From: Plantago ovata
Lineage: Eukaryota > Streptophyta > Magnoliopsida > Lamiales > Plantaginaceae
Direction of reading: 5' to 3'
Length of the DNA: 64,000 nt
Assembly (NCBI GenBank): GCA_028274465.1
Contig: CM051456.1
Span: 7,751,545-7,815,544, forward strand
A program made the position numbers and the translations under genes. The notes under the pieces were generated by a model. It made no database searches, had not been told where the DNA came from, and saw only the letters and a list, made by a program, of their open reading frames with translations. Within the stretch, counting starts at the first letter, position 1; every line of letters begins with the position of its first letter. Below are positions 38,801-49,164 of the stretch, in pieces.

Positions 38801-40660
38801 TCTGTGTCATTGTAGTACTATCGCATGAATGTCATACCAAGTACCCTGTATGGTCTTAATTTTTTTACATTCTTGTAATTCAGTCATTTGGTGTTTTACA
38901 CAGATGAACATTTCGAGCTATTCTAACAAAATGAGTTGTAATTAAGTCACGTAGTGTTTTATACGATGAATATTTCAAGCAATTCCTAATAATTGATTTT
39001 CCATGTGCCGTCACAAATCAGGAGAGGTCATTGTCACTTAGTAGGACACTTACCTGATGGCGTGAAAAAGAGTGACTGGCTCCAGAAGTTACCTACAGAA
39101 CCTCAAGTTCAAGGTGGTGACGTACGTAATCAGTCAATTATTGGTGATCGAACAAGTCCTGTTCAACTTATCCCTGGTGCAGCTGTGAGGTCACAGCTTC
39201 AAGGTGGTGACGTACGTAATCAGTCAATTATTGGTGATCGAACAAGTCCTGTTCAACTTATCTCTGGTGCAGCTGTTAGGTCACAGCTTCAACTGCCTAG
39301 GACTGTTTCATCAGCTGTTCAGCTGTCTTCCGGTCCCAATTCGGTTAGTTTCAGATAGTACTTCCTTAGTTTAGTGTCTAAGGATCGTCCAGACAAACAA
39401 AATGTTATGATTCAGTAGTGGATTTATTTGTCCCGAGTCTCCCGACACCTATATTATTTGACTGCTGCAGACAAATCAGTTTTATTTACTTTGATGTTTT
39501 TATCTGGAATTTCTCGCAGGTCTCCGTTCCAGAGGTATCTGTAGATAGTAGGTCACTTAATGAGATATGTGATGAAAACATCCAGCTTTTTATGAGGTAT
39601 GCTGAAGGATTACTATATACAAGATGCATTGTCTATTTCTGCTATGTACTACATGTATAGAGATCTGAAAACTTAACCAGGTGTTAGCAAGAAATGTGAC
39701 GATACAAGGTTATGATTTATGGGATAGAAGAGAGCTTTGTCTCAGTCAAGCACAAACTGTCTTCATATAGTTTCAGTTAGCATCAGTTTGTGCATTCTCT
39801 TCATATTATATCCACATTTGTCCGTATTGTAGACTCGAGGGTTCCATGTATGCATTAGCTAGATAATGATAGTCATCACGTGTGAGTTTACTTTCTGTCA
39901 CGATTCCACGAATAATTATGGAAGTTGTAAACAGAAATCGTTATCCTTTTCCTCATACATTTTTATGATGTGGGATTCCATATCCCGTGTGCATAAAGGT
40001 CTCAAATCTTATTAGCTTACAAATCTGATGCATGGCATAATCCTGAAAGGGTATTCTTTAGTTTGCTGAAGTGGTCCTCTTTATTGGAGAATTAATATAA
40101 ATGACTAGATTCCGTTCCTGCCCTATAGCTTAAGCTTCTGGGAGAGTTGGAATTCTATCACTATTTACAAGTCAATCTTTATGGTAATTGTGTGAGATCG
40201 AGAATAACTTTGGTATGCAATCTTTACTTGTTTGGTATTGCTTAGAGGGAGAGTTGACGGTCCAGCCTCCAAATAAACCTATGTGGTAAAAAAATTTCTA
40301 TTATACACAACCAATCAGTTGCATTGCTTCACGTATATGTCCTGTAATAATTTTTTTATCAGGTCAAAGTCTAACACTATTCATACGTGCCATTTCAACA
40401 GGTGTGAGGAGTATAAAGAGAAGGAAGTTGAATTGAAACGACAGGTAATGAATCGTTTAATCTAGTCATATGAGTTTACTTTAATTTATGTAACAGACAT
40501 TTGTATTATTGACATTGCTGGGTGCCACTGTGTTGTGTTTTGAACGATGTAGGTGGAGGAACTGGAAAAGGAGTTGCAAGAAACAAGAAACAAATGTGCG
40601 AGAATTTCTTCTCACATAGAAGCTCAGAGGAAAGAAGCACATTCCGCTCAGGGCTGGTAG
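29837..40660 (+). CDS. MORC family GHKL ATPase (CRT1/MORC1-2 clade)
   Basis: Seventeen exons give 656 aa: 29837-30080, 30179-30288, 31130-31208, 31295-31384, 32228-32303, 32733-32811, 32936-33064, 34592-34690, 36058-36165, 36445-36594, 37309-37401, 37711-37762, 37842-37953, 39022-39343, 39520-39596, 40402-40444, 40553-40660. Plant MORCs are nuclear ATPases that compact chromatin and silence transposons with RNA-directed DNA methylation; CRT1 also acts in immunity. The GHKL ATP-binding motifs are intact: ELLDNAVDE (110-118), DDGGGMD (145-151), GQYGNGFK (173-180). The transducer-like middle includes [17 protein letters not shown] and [10 protein letters not shown] coiled coil (about 610-650) ends the protein. 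CMSLGYSSK and the N-terminal motifs resemble CRT1/MORC1-2 rather than MORC6. Exon 14 holds a 30-residue tandem repeat (504-563). Confidence 0.9.
38371..38643. mobile_element. Stowaway-like MITE in a MORC intron
   Basis: TACTCCCTTTGTTTCAACAGG at the left is matched by CCTGTTGAAATGGAGGAGTA at the right. A second TTTCAACAGGTT copy lies just inside the left end. It sits in the intron 37954-39021. Confidence 0.85.
39110..39289 (+). repeat. In-frame 90-bp tandem duplication in MORC exon 14
   Basis: Units 39110-39199 and 39200-39289 differ at two positions only (CCC to TCT serine/proline change and a silent GTG/GTT change). Each encodes 30 residues beginning [13 protein letters not shown] and ending AAVRSQL. 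The unit is a multiple of three, so the frame continues. Confidence 0.95.
40080..40155. repeat. Dispersed repeat shared with 60894-61010
   Basis: TGGAGAATTAATATAAATGA, GATTCCGTTCC and AAGCTTCTGGGAGAGTTGG appear here in a MORC intron and again, slightly changed, downstream of the FG-GAP gene. The segment looks like a fossil fragment of a transposon, possibly of an LTR, but the family cannot be assigned. Confidence 0.55.
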
Positions 40661-40699
40661 AAACACCGTAGCAAACCTGGAATGTGGTGGACCTGGTGG

Positions 40700-41422
40700 T
40701 AGAGCCAAATTGACATTCTAACATGTAGTTAGCCAGTGGCTTCTTTTTCATTTTTTTTGTTGTAAAATGTAGAAGAAATGATTTGATTAAACTGGCTTTT
40801 TTGCTTTGCAAGATGTAGAAGAAAATTTAAGTTTGCAGAGACAGCTTAGACTAGTAATTATATTTTCATGTAAGTTTTTTGCTTTCTTCTTCCTCTCATC
40901 TCTCTTCTCCGTGCGCTTCATCTCTCTTATTTTCTTTTTTCTCTCTTCTCTTCGTCGTATTGCTTGTCTTTGCGCGTCTGATTGATCAATTGCAAAAGTT
41001 ATGCAGGTAGAAATTAGGGATTCTAGGGTTTTGATTGGGGAAAGGTAGAAAGCTCCGCCAATTGAGAATTGATTGGAGTTGTTGGTGAGGCGGATGACGG
41101 GGGTCGAGGCTGGAGTCATTGGAGACTGCCCGTTGTGGTTGGATACATTGCTTGATGAACATGACAAGACCAATTCTCCACCCTTTTTTAAGTTAATGTC
41201 TTATTTTCCATTGCTTTCACCGGTGGGTGTGGTTATAACCATGTTTAGTATATACTCCTATATTATTTCACTGCATATGGAAGTAGATCGTTGATTTCTT
41301 CCAAAATTGATGAACAAATAGTAGTACTATTTGATTCCAAAGTTCATAAAAAATAGAAGTTCATTGGAATGGATAGACTGGAGTTATATAATAAAATATT
41401 TTTACAACAATTACTATCACAT
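40700..41422. other. 3' flank of MORC gene, no other gene seen
   Basis: The MORC 3' untranslated region probably ends near 40860. A CT-rich run follows at 40880-40970. Short frames on both strands resemble nothing known. Confidence 0.5.
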
Positions 41423-41923
41423 TAGTACCATTAGTCCTTTTCTAAAAAACATACCTACTAGATAATCAATTACATTTTGATATAAAAAATGTCACCCCCT
41501 CAAAACAATCCAACCAAACAAACCTTATCCCTTAACTAATTTATAATTATTTTTTCTTTTTTTTTCCCTTTCTTTTCCTTTTCAATTATTCTTCTTTTTC
41601 TCCGGTCTAGTCACCGACATTGAACAACTGGAGCTTGCTCCGATCGACGAAGCAAGCTCCAGATCGGAGCTTGCTCCGTCCAGTTACCGGAGCTCCGGAG
41701 AAAAAGATGAAAATACTTTTTTTTATTTATTTAAAAGTTTTTTTTAATTTAATTTATTTAGTTATTTTAAGAAACATAAGGGTTGTTTGGATAAGAAAAA
41801 ATCCAATAATGAAACAGTGCTTAGAGCACGTTAGAGCTTCAAAAAGTTAAATTCTTGTACTAAAATGTAATTGATTATCTAGTAGATATGTTTTTTGTTA
41901 TTAGGGACGCTTGCGTAGTACTA
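41423..41923. mobile_element. TIR element with GGAGCT/AGCTCC core
   Basis: The left end contains AAAAAACATACCTACTAGAT followed by AATCAATTACATTTT. The right end contains the inverted partner AAAATGTAATTGATTATCTA followed by GTAGATATGTTTTTT. The two match over about 40 bp with one or two changes. The centre (41630-41697) holds five GGAGCT/AGCTCC motifs, including CGATCGACGAAGC and CCGGAGCTCCGGAG. There is no coding frame, so it is a non-autonomous DNA transposon; the target duplication could not be fixed. Confidence 0.75.
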
Positions 41924-41989
41924 TTAAATAATGGGTATGTTATAATCCATTTACCTTCTCAGTTTTCTTGAATTATGATATCATGCATA

Positions 41990-42430
41990 ATATTGTTGAG
42001 ATCATGACACTTATTATTGAGATCATGATACTTATTCTTGAGATAATGAAACCTTTTGTGTGTTAATGAGACTTATTTATGAGATCATTGACAATATTGT
42101 TGAGATCATGTGACCTATTCCTGAGATCACGGACAATATTGTTGAGATCATGGGACTTTTTTGTGTGTTCATGGGACTGATTCCTGAGATCATGAGACTT
42201 ATTAATTAAGATCATGTTGAACATAGATTTAAGGCCATGGGACTTAAAACTGAGATCATGAGCAATATTGTTGAGATCATGATACCTATTCATGAGATCA
42301 TGAGACTTTTTTTGTGTGTTCATGGGACTTATTCATGAGATCATGGGACTTATTAATTAAGATCATGTTAAACATAGATTTAAGATCATGAGATTTATTG
42401 TTGAGATCATGAGACTTATATACATAACAA
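41990..42430. repeat. GATCATG minisatellite, block 1
   Basis: A degenerate repeat of roughly 30 bp built on TTGAGATCATGAGACTTATT runs about 14 times. On the minus strand it stays open as a 86-residue frame rich in SHDLNN, which is a by-product of the repeat and not a gene. Confidence 0.85.
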
Positions 42431-42734
42431 AATATAGTATATTACATTTTTAAAATTGTCAAACTAAGCATATGGAACAACTGTAATTCTGAAAATTATT
42501 CAAAACATTACAAATTAATCAGAAGAAGTATTTTTCTAGAGTTGCCACAAATAAGCTGGTTTTCTTCGTTTTCCCTCTAAAATTTGGTCTTGGGTCTAGG
42601 ATAGAAGTTGATGCAGTGACATTCGTATTATTCATCAAAAGTTCATGTTAGTCCTTTTCAAGCATCCCACGAATGTAAAAATCTCCACCAACGGTACTTA
42701 TACCTACATATCAAATGTGATGATCACTGTATAT

Positions 42735-43020
42735 GGGCCTTTTTCATGAGATCATGGGTTATAATGTTGAGAACATGAAAATTATTGGTGAGATCGTGGC
42801 ATATTTCATGCTTTCAAGTGAATTGCACATAACATACAATTGAGATCATAAAAACATATTGTTGAAATCATAGGAAACATTGTTGAGATCGTAGAAACTA
42901 ATGTATGCCAATATTTGCATGTTCAATGCAAAAAAAAAAAAAAAGAGCACCGCGAAGATGTGAGATCATGGGATATATGTCTGAGAACATGGGCAATATT
43001 GCTGATATCATGGGATATCG
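42735..43020. repeat. GATCATG minisatellite, block 2
   Basis: The same motif (TGAGATCATGGG, TTGAGATCGTAG, TTGAAATCATAG) recurs about nine times after a 300-bp gap. Both blocks probably belong to one element. Confidence 0.75.
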
Positions 43021-43309
43021 ATGAACGTAATTTATCGTGAAATCTATATAAATCTACTTTTAGTTGTCAAATCAATATCTATCACCAATAGATTTCGACC
43101 CAAACACATAACTACATAAATCTAGATGAAAATAGCTACAACAACGTCGTTTCAACATAAATTTATTACCATCAAGTATCTATCACCAATATTTTAAATA
43201 TAAACAACTAGAAGAAACGTAGATCTAGATGTAAATTGATGAAAAACATGAATGTAAGTATGTAGAATAATTACCTAGATACTTTTCAACAACGAAGGAA
43301 ACAATGTTT

Positions 43310-43425
43310 GATAATGATGACGATGAGAAGATGATGATGATGACGCCGATGAGATGGTGATGATGATGATTAGCTTGATGATCAACGATGATGATGATGA
43401 GAAGCTAGATGATCTATCCGTATCA
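43310..43425. repeat. GAT/GATGAC microsatellite
   Basis: Imperfect (GATGAT)n over about 115 bp. The minus strand reads as a Ser/Ile-rich low-complexity frame starting MSQAKYDEAMNDD at 43460; I do not recognise it as a gene. Confidence 0.8.
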
Positions 43426-43619
43426 TCATTCATGGCTTCGTCATACTTTGCTTGTGACATTTTGATGTCAATCTTAAGATGGGGAAGAACATGCTCTCTT
43501 TTAACCTGGTAAAAGTGTTAAAGAAATAGAAAAAAAACAAAAACAAAAAACAATTGTGTTACTTCTTACTTATTGTTTTCGTTTTTTTTTTCACAGGGTA
43601 CAGACTGTTAGAAGAAAAT

Positions 43620-43858
43620 CTCCAATTTATTGAAAATAAGGATATGCCCATAACGCAACTTATCACTAGATTGTGGGGTCGAATAGACCTCTCCATTTAC
43701 CAGTCCCAATGCATTCTTAAAATCTAGAAGTGCCTTATTATTAAGATATGCAGTCCCTGAGGCTGTTCTCACATTAAGAACTTTGCCTCGTACAAGAAGT
43801 ATGCCAAACCTCGCACCAGAATTAGGAAGAGTTACGAGCCCTGCAGACTGAAAAAACA
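43620..43858 (-). pseudogene. DNA topoisomerase II gene fragment (TOPRIM region)
   Basis: After a TTTTTTCAG acceptor-like site at about 43850, the minus strand reads AGLVTLPNSGARFGILLVRG, KVLNVRTAS, then NKALLDFKNALGLVNGEVY and KLRYGHILI. This matches in order the eukaryotic topoisomerase II segment around LRGKLLNVREAS, KKILGLQ-GKEY and LRYGHLMI. The following aspartate-rich metal-binding motif is absent because the similarity stops after HILI. A single exon-sized piece of a protein of about 1,470 residues cannot be functional. It sits next to the GATCATG repeats, so capture by a transposon is plausible. Confidence 0.7.
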
Positions 43859-43899
43859 ACACAACAATAATATAAGCCACAGTGTACAAAGATATGCTT

Positions 43900-44960
43900 A
43901 AACGACCTACAAGAAAAATATGTAGGTAAAAATAACTCAACACATTACAAGGATTAAAAGGCATCTGAGTTAAGATATACCAAAACAATGATAACAAAGA
44001 TATCCCAACACTAGATTACAAATTTCACAATATTTTTTTTCAATGGAAAAAATATTTATTGACACAAAGCGGGGCAAAATTACAACATAAAAAAACTAAA
44101 AACATAACCATAAAGTTTAGCTTAGAGCTGAAAAACAACACTAATAATACAATAATACAAGCCTACTACTACGAACTATATAACAAACTATATCACAATG
44201 AAATAGAGTCACTCACAATGAGACGCTTTGCATTTTATCCCTTCTTGTTGGATACAAAATTATGACATTCATGTGGGTAATAGTGAACACCAAAAAGAAA
44301 GATATCTTAGTGACAATCTAAAATCTAGCTCCTAATTTCAATTATGTATTTTTTTTCTAGTCTTATTTATTTTCTTATTATTTTATTATTATTTTTTAAT
44401 CGGTAACAATCGTTCTTTAGAGCACAACTTTTTGTTTTTACTTGAAAGATGTTTTGATAAAGTGAGTTGTAATCCATACCTGTTCAAGTTGTAATCCACA
44501 TGGAAAGTAAGTTACATTGAACATCGTCAAATTTTCACAAAAATATAAAATTAAATGCCATACGAAAGTAATGGTTAATTTTTATTTGTTTTTAATCTTG
44601 ACATGTGAATTACCAAGTAATTATGAAATGGACATGTAATTCGAAATTATATCGTCGTTGATGATGAACTTCATATAAATTGTTCCTATTCTTTTCAAAA
44701 TTCGAGACGATGTGTAAGGAACATTTAATTAATTTTTAAATGTAGTAGCCTATTAGTAAAATTACTTACGTGTGGATAAGTTGGGCCTGGAATTAGGAAT
44801 AAGTTAGAAGAAGAAACACACATAGCCACAGATAATATAGAAGCCAAGTGGATATATAGAGTTCGTAGACTAGGTAGCTAGTACATATTTCAATTAACAA
44901 ACTCAGACTCAGAATCACAGAAAAAACAGCAATCAACATCAGATACTACCAAGTCATCTT
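43900..44960. other. Gene-free intergenic DNA
   Basis: AT-rich, with no recognised gene. A poly-T start followed by CAATGGAAAAAATATTTATT near 44032 may be the tail of a retroposon on the minus strand, but I could not confirm it. Confidence 0.45.
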
Positions 44961-44962
44961 CA

Positions 44963-45113
44963 TGGTATCGGACTTGGAGCAGAGGCGTCACAATATCCGC
45001 GTTGAACATAAGTCTGGTCAGGTGTGAATCTCAGTGATGGCCATAAGCGTTTATAATTATAGATTTGCAACCCACGGGGACCTATATCCATCGTGTCATT
45101 GGTGATGAAAGTA
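44963..45113 (-). pseudogene. EC1-like gene remnant
   Basis: The plus strand GGTATCGGACTTGGAGCAG, CAATATCCGCGT, GTCTGGTCAGGTGTGAAT and ATTTGCAACCCAC follows, in order and orientation, the 3' half of the intact EC1-like gene at 49165-49596. Only the C-terminal coding part remains, with internal deletions relative to the intact copy. It is a decayed duplicate. Confidence 0.8.
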
Positions 45114-45326
45114 TGCTCTTAAGTCTTAACATTCGCAAAAATGTTAACTTTTATCACATCAGATTAAAGTATGCTCTTAAGTCTTAACCTATTAGTAGAT
45201 GGTGATAAAAGTTACTCGCGCATAACTAAGTAAAAACTTCATGAATACTGATTTTTTCTTTAAACGGCAAAAAAAATTATTAATAACTTAATGTATACTG
45301 AACCTTCAGAGCTAGCACTAAATGTT

Positions 45327-45585
45327 TACCCCCTCTGTCCCGCTATAAATTACCCATTTTAATTTTTTCCAGTCAACAACTTTCAACTTTGACTCTCGAT
45401 ACTCTTGAACTATGATGATAAAATACTTGATAAAATTATATTATGAAACTTTAGTATCTATATTTTCATAATATAATTTTGTTAAATATTTTATCATTAT
45501 AGTTTAAGAGTAATCGAGAGTCAAAGTTGAAATTTGTTGATCGAAAAAGTCAAACTGGATAAATTGTAATGGGACGGAGGGAGTA
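45327..45585. mobile_element. Stowaway-like MITE, well preserved
   Basis: TACCCCCTCTGTCCCGCTAT at the left and TAATGGGACGGAGGGAGTA at the right are inverted repeats including the TA target. The inner parts (GACTCTCGATACTCTTGAAC and its complement TAAGAGTAATCGAGAGTCAA) make the whole element nearly one long hairpin. It is the same family as 16851-17116. Confidence 0.9.
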
Positions 45586-45950
45586 CTATATGTTGATCTT
45601 GCCAACTTCCATCTTTAAGGGACTCCTATTCCATCCATGGATGATAGGCATCCATGGATGATAGGCTTCTTCTTCTGTGCAGCCACGGAAAAATGTGGGC
45701 TCGTAATCCATTGGCTGTAAACCAAGGTGTAATATGTAAATTCTAAAATGCAGTTTTAATGATAAAACTCGAATTTACAAGCGAGATAGACTTCTGAACG
45801 CTGAAGCAGAATGTAATATGGTGGAAATATTAAAAGCAAACTCTTTCGCCATTCTGGCCTTCCCTAGAGCCTAATAGTTGTATAGTTAGCTGTACGTGGG
45901 ATGAAGTTTAACACGCCATTCAACAATTACGGTTCATCCATTAATATATA

Positions 45951-46317
45951 TTAGAATTGGGCCATCTTCCCCAGGCCTTGTAAAGGGAGAAGGTTATCCA
46001 ATCTTATATGTTGAATTGAGTTCATACTCTCATGCGATGTGGGATGGAGTTTAAACACGCCCTCTCACGTGTAGCCCAGTATGAACATCGGGTCTACAAC
46101 GTGGACCATGAATGCCGGAATATACATCGGCTCAAACCCAACATGGGTGAATGACCATCATCGACTTGAACCTGGCTCCGATACCATATTAGAATTGGAT
46201 CATCTTCCCCTTAAAATTACTTCAAGTTCCTTGTAAGGGTAGAAGTTTATCCAATTTTATATTATATTATGTTGAATTGAGGTCCTACTCTGAAGTGAAG
46301 CGATGTGGGATTTAACA
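45951..46317 (-). mobile_element. TRIM (terminal-repeat retrotransposon in miniature)
   Basis: A fossil LTR-type element of 367 bp lies on the minus strand, flanked by the 5-bp duplication ATATA (45946-45950 and 46318-46322). Two direct terminal repeats are visible, 46199-46317 and 45951-46057, starting TGTTAAATCCCACATCG-like on the minus strand. Just inside the first repeat, 46196-46184 reads TGGTATCGGAGCC on the minus strand, close to the initiator Met-tRNA primer binding site. A purine-rich GTGAGAGGGCG precedes the second repeat. There is no coding capacity, as is normal for TRIMs. The repeats differ at many places, so the insertion is old. Confidence 0.85.
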
Positions 46318-46417
46318 ATATATAAAGCTTATCTACTGCAATTACATTATTCGGAAATGCAAGCATACAGGATCATATATATAAGCAGACATTCTCTAGT
46401 TCATTTTGTGCACACAA

Positions 46418-46819
46418 TCAACTTGTTGTCTGAGATGGCAGAGTAGGCGGTTCATCAGCATCTCCAGAGTCATCGGCATCGCAGTAGCCAATCAGAATAT
46501 CACCTTCTTGTTTGGTGTAGCCAAGGGAACCGAGCATGGAAGGCTAACAATCATGGTGGATTACTTTGATAGCATCGCAGCATCCTTGTCCCAGATATGT
46601 TTCACCATTCATGAAGAACATTACAAACTCACTAGTACAGGATTGAAGTTGAAACAGAGACTCCCAGCATGCTGAAGATCCCTCTTCCTGCTGGTCTAGT
46701 TTTAGCCGGGCTGCAAGCGTTTGTTTCTTGTTTAGCAGTCGGGGTGTGGCAGCGGTTGATGCTAGCAGTAGAGAGAAGAAGAGCATTGTTAGTGAGATAA
46801 GCGTGGAATTGGAAGCCAT
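46418..46819 (-). pseudogene. EC1-like egg-cell-secreted protein gene with internal stop
   Basis: The frame starts at 46819 and encodes a signal peptide (about residues 1-24) and an EC1/prolamin-like domain: SSACWESLFQLQSCTSEF, GQGCCDAIKVIHHDC. Codon 92 (46544-46546) is TAG where the family normally has Trp (CWP). Beyond it the frame stays open for 41 further codons, PSMLGSLGYT and IGYCDAD, to a TGA at 46418, so the stop seems recent. The truncated product would lack the last of six conserved cysteines. EC1 proteins are secreted by the egg cell and activate sperm at fertilisation in Arabidopsis. No intron, as usual for EC1 genes. It may be a pseudogene or, if the base call is wrong, a working gene. 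Confidence 0.85.
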
Positions 46820-46999
46820 TTTTGTATTGGATGGAGCTAGATTGGAGAATACTGTGATTGTTCTTGTGTATGATTGTGATGTTTGTTTAGGTATTTATAG
46901 GAATGGAGGGGTGTGGAATTTGTGTGGATTGATAGTGGAAGGGAGAAGGTTATAATTTTAATGGGGAGAAAAAAGCCAAGGGACTTTAAAGACTGTTAT

Positions 47000-47590
47000 T
47001 ATTGGTAAATAAATGGTGTATTAATGCTAATAATGCTCAATGCTAATAATGATCTGTTGGTTTTAATAAAATTCTTTTTTCTGATTAAAAAAAAAAAAAA
47101 AAAAAGTATCACTTGAGAGTGTCTATTTGCGTTCCAAAACCTGAATGAAACACGCAAGATGAAAAGTCAAAATTAAATGTGTTATAGTAATAGCATTAGC
47201 CGTAATATGATCATTAACAACATCAGTTACAAGTGTATAACTAAATGGACGTGTGCAGTATGCTTACACAAGTCATATCCACAAAGAAAAACGATAGATT
47301 AATGACAATTTAATCTGCAATAGTAATGAAGAGAAGAATATGTAACACTGGATTGCTTTTGTTTGTGGTGTCCTTATAGAATGATTGGGTTCTCTATTTA
47401 TAAACCAATAACACTAATCATGAGGATAATCCTTCCTGATTTTTCCTTATCTTTTTTAATATAATGCGGAAGATCCGCGAACGCTACTTATGGAGTGGAG
47501 TGTGATGCATACCATAGTTTTAGAACTTAAGCCAAGTAAGCAGCATCGGAGAATATAATAATAATAGTGCGATAGCTTGAGAGTTGAGAC
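47000..47590. other. Gene-free intergenic DNA
   Basis: Contains a poly-A run (about 47088-47105), perhaps the tail of an old retroposon. No gene seen. Confidence 0.45.
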
Positions 47591-47591
47591 T

Positions 47592-48632
47592 AAGACCATC
47601 TCCAGCTTGTTGTCTGGACAGTATTAAACAAACTGTCCATCAGCTCCATCAGCTCCAGCAGGAGCTGATGGACAGTTTGTTTGAATTTGGCCCAGTCTGG
47701 GCGCCATTTATCTTTTTTTTTAATTTTTTTTTTATTTTTTTTTCTTTTCTTTCTTCTTTGTATCTCATTTCCTTTTTTCTTTTGACTTTCCTTTTTCTTT
47801 TTTTTTCTTCTTTCCTTCTTCTTTCCTTTAATTTCATTCTTCATTATTCTTATGTTTATTTATTTTATTTTTTTTTGGAGTTTACTTTGCTTTAATTTAA
47901 ACAAGTAAATAGTAGCAACTTTACTAATAATTATAATAAAATAAAACTTAAAAAAGAAAGAAATACACAATACAACTTATAAAAAAAATACAAACACAAT
48001 TTAGCAAACACAAGTCTTCATTTTCCATTGCGAAACTTCCAAGTATGCTCGATCAAATCTCTTTGTAACTCTAAAGCTCGGCCCGAATCGGTGCATATTG
48101 ATCTTTGTTCGACATAATTCCTCCAAGTGTATGGAATATTGTGAGACGAGGCAAATAAAGATTTAATTTAGAGACGAGGCAAATAAAAAAAACCACCTCC
48201 ATCATTGAAGAAGTGGTACGAGGCAAATAAAGATTTAGACTAGTATTATTTTCATGTAGTAGGCTATTTAATTTATGTCTCCGTAGAATTTAAAATATCG
48301 TTATTTGATTTTTCAAGTAGTGTAACATTATTTATTAAGTATTGTATTTTTTTCCAATTATTATTGTAATTTTTATTATTATTTTCTAATTATTAAAAAT
48401 GAAATGGGTAAAATAATGATGAGTTTATAAAAGAAATGAGAAAATGTATAAAGTGGTTTAAAAAGAAAGGAGAAAAGAAAAAGAAAATTGGGTTTGGTAG
48501 TTTTATTGTTGGAGATGAAGAGAGTTTGAGTGGGTTTGAGAGAATAAAAAAAGATTAAAATGTTAGTGGAATGCTGACGTGGCAGGAAAGAGAGGGTTTG
48601 AGAGGGTATGAGTGTTGGAGATGGTCTCACAC
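47592..48632. mobile_element. Non-autonomous TIR element (GACCATCTCCA ends)
   Basis: The left end AAGACCATCTCCAGC and right end TGTTGGAGATGGTCTC are inverted partners, a terminal type common in plant non-autonomous transposons (PIF/Harbinger-like or hAT-like; I cannot decide). The body has T-rich and A-rich tracts and no coding frame. GACGTGGCAGGAAAGAGAGG lies near the right end. Confidence 0.6.
47626..47682. repeat. Perfect 22-bp inverted repeat (hairpin)
   Basis: Arm 47626-47647 (AAACAAACTGTCCATCAGCT plus CC) is the exact reverse complement of 47661-47682, with a 13-bp loop that itself contains AGCTCCAGCA. It lies just inside the left end of the TIR element. Confidence 0.95.
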
Positions 48633-49164
48633 ATAACACATAGTTTTTGGGAAACTAGCTAGGCCTAGGTCCAATAGTAGTAACAGAATACTACTCGTAG
48701 ATAGCTAGCTTGTCGTTCCATTGTTTACGTAAAAACTGCAGGTACTTTCTACTTGTATTCTCGGCCTCAAAGTTCATTAGTTAATTCGACAAGTCTAACA
48801 CATGGCATCCAGTAGTTTCATCAACACGGACGAGTCAAAAAGTTCAAAATAGTACGTAGTCGTAGTAATTAAGTTGCACATTTTGTCAATAGTGTTATGC
48901 AACGATCAAATTAAACATCAATGCCTGAATTTTAAAGTTGGACAAAAGTAAATTTAAGAAAAGCGCTAGATTGATGAAACATAATTTGATTACAATGGAA
49001 ATAAACCAGACAAATTGCAAATGCATAGATATATACTCCGTACTTTATGAAGTAGCTAGCTACATAAGCTAGATATTAAGAACTAGAAAAGGCCAACATT
49101 ACATGCAACTGACTACTTAAAAGACTCGGATTGAAATCATGAAAGACACTGCGGCTGACAGTTT

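Noticed and set aside
42063-42323. 86-codon minus-strand frame as a gene
   Set aside because: It is the translation of the GATCATG minisatellite.
42000-43020. CRISPR-like array
   Set aside because: Repeat units are degenerate and contiguous without unique spacers, and the host is a plant; it is a minisatellite.
43275-43460. Ser-rich minus-strand frame starting MSQAKYDEAMNDD
   Set aside because: Most of it is a GAT microsatellite; the first 20 residues alone do not support a gene.
47584-47895. 103-codon Phe-rich plus-strand frame and its Lys-rich antisense frames
   Set aside because: Low-complexity T-rich tract inside a transposon.
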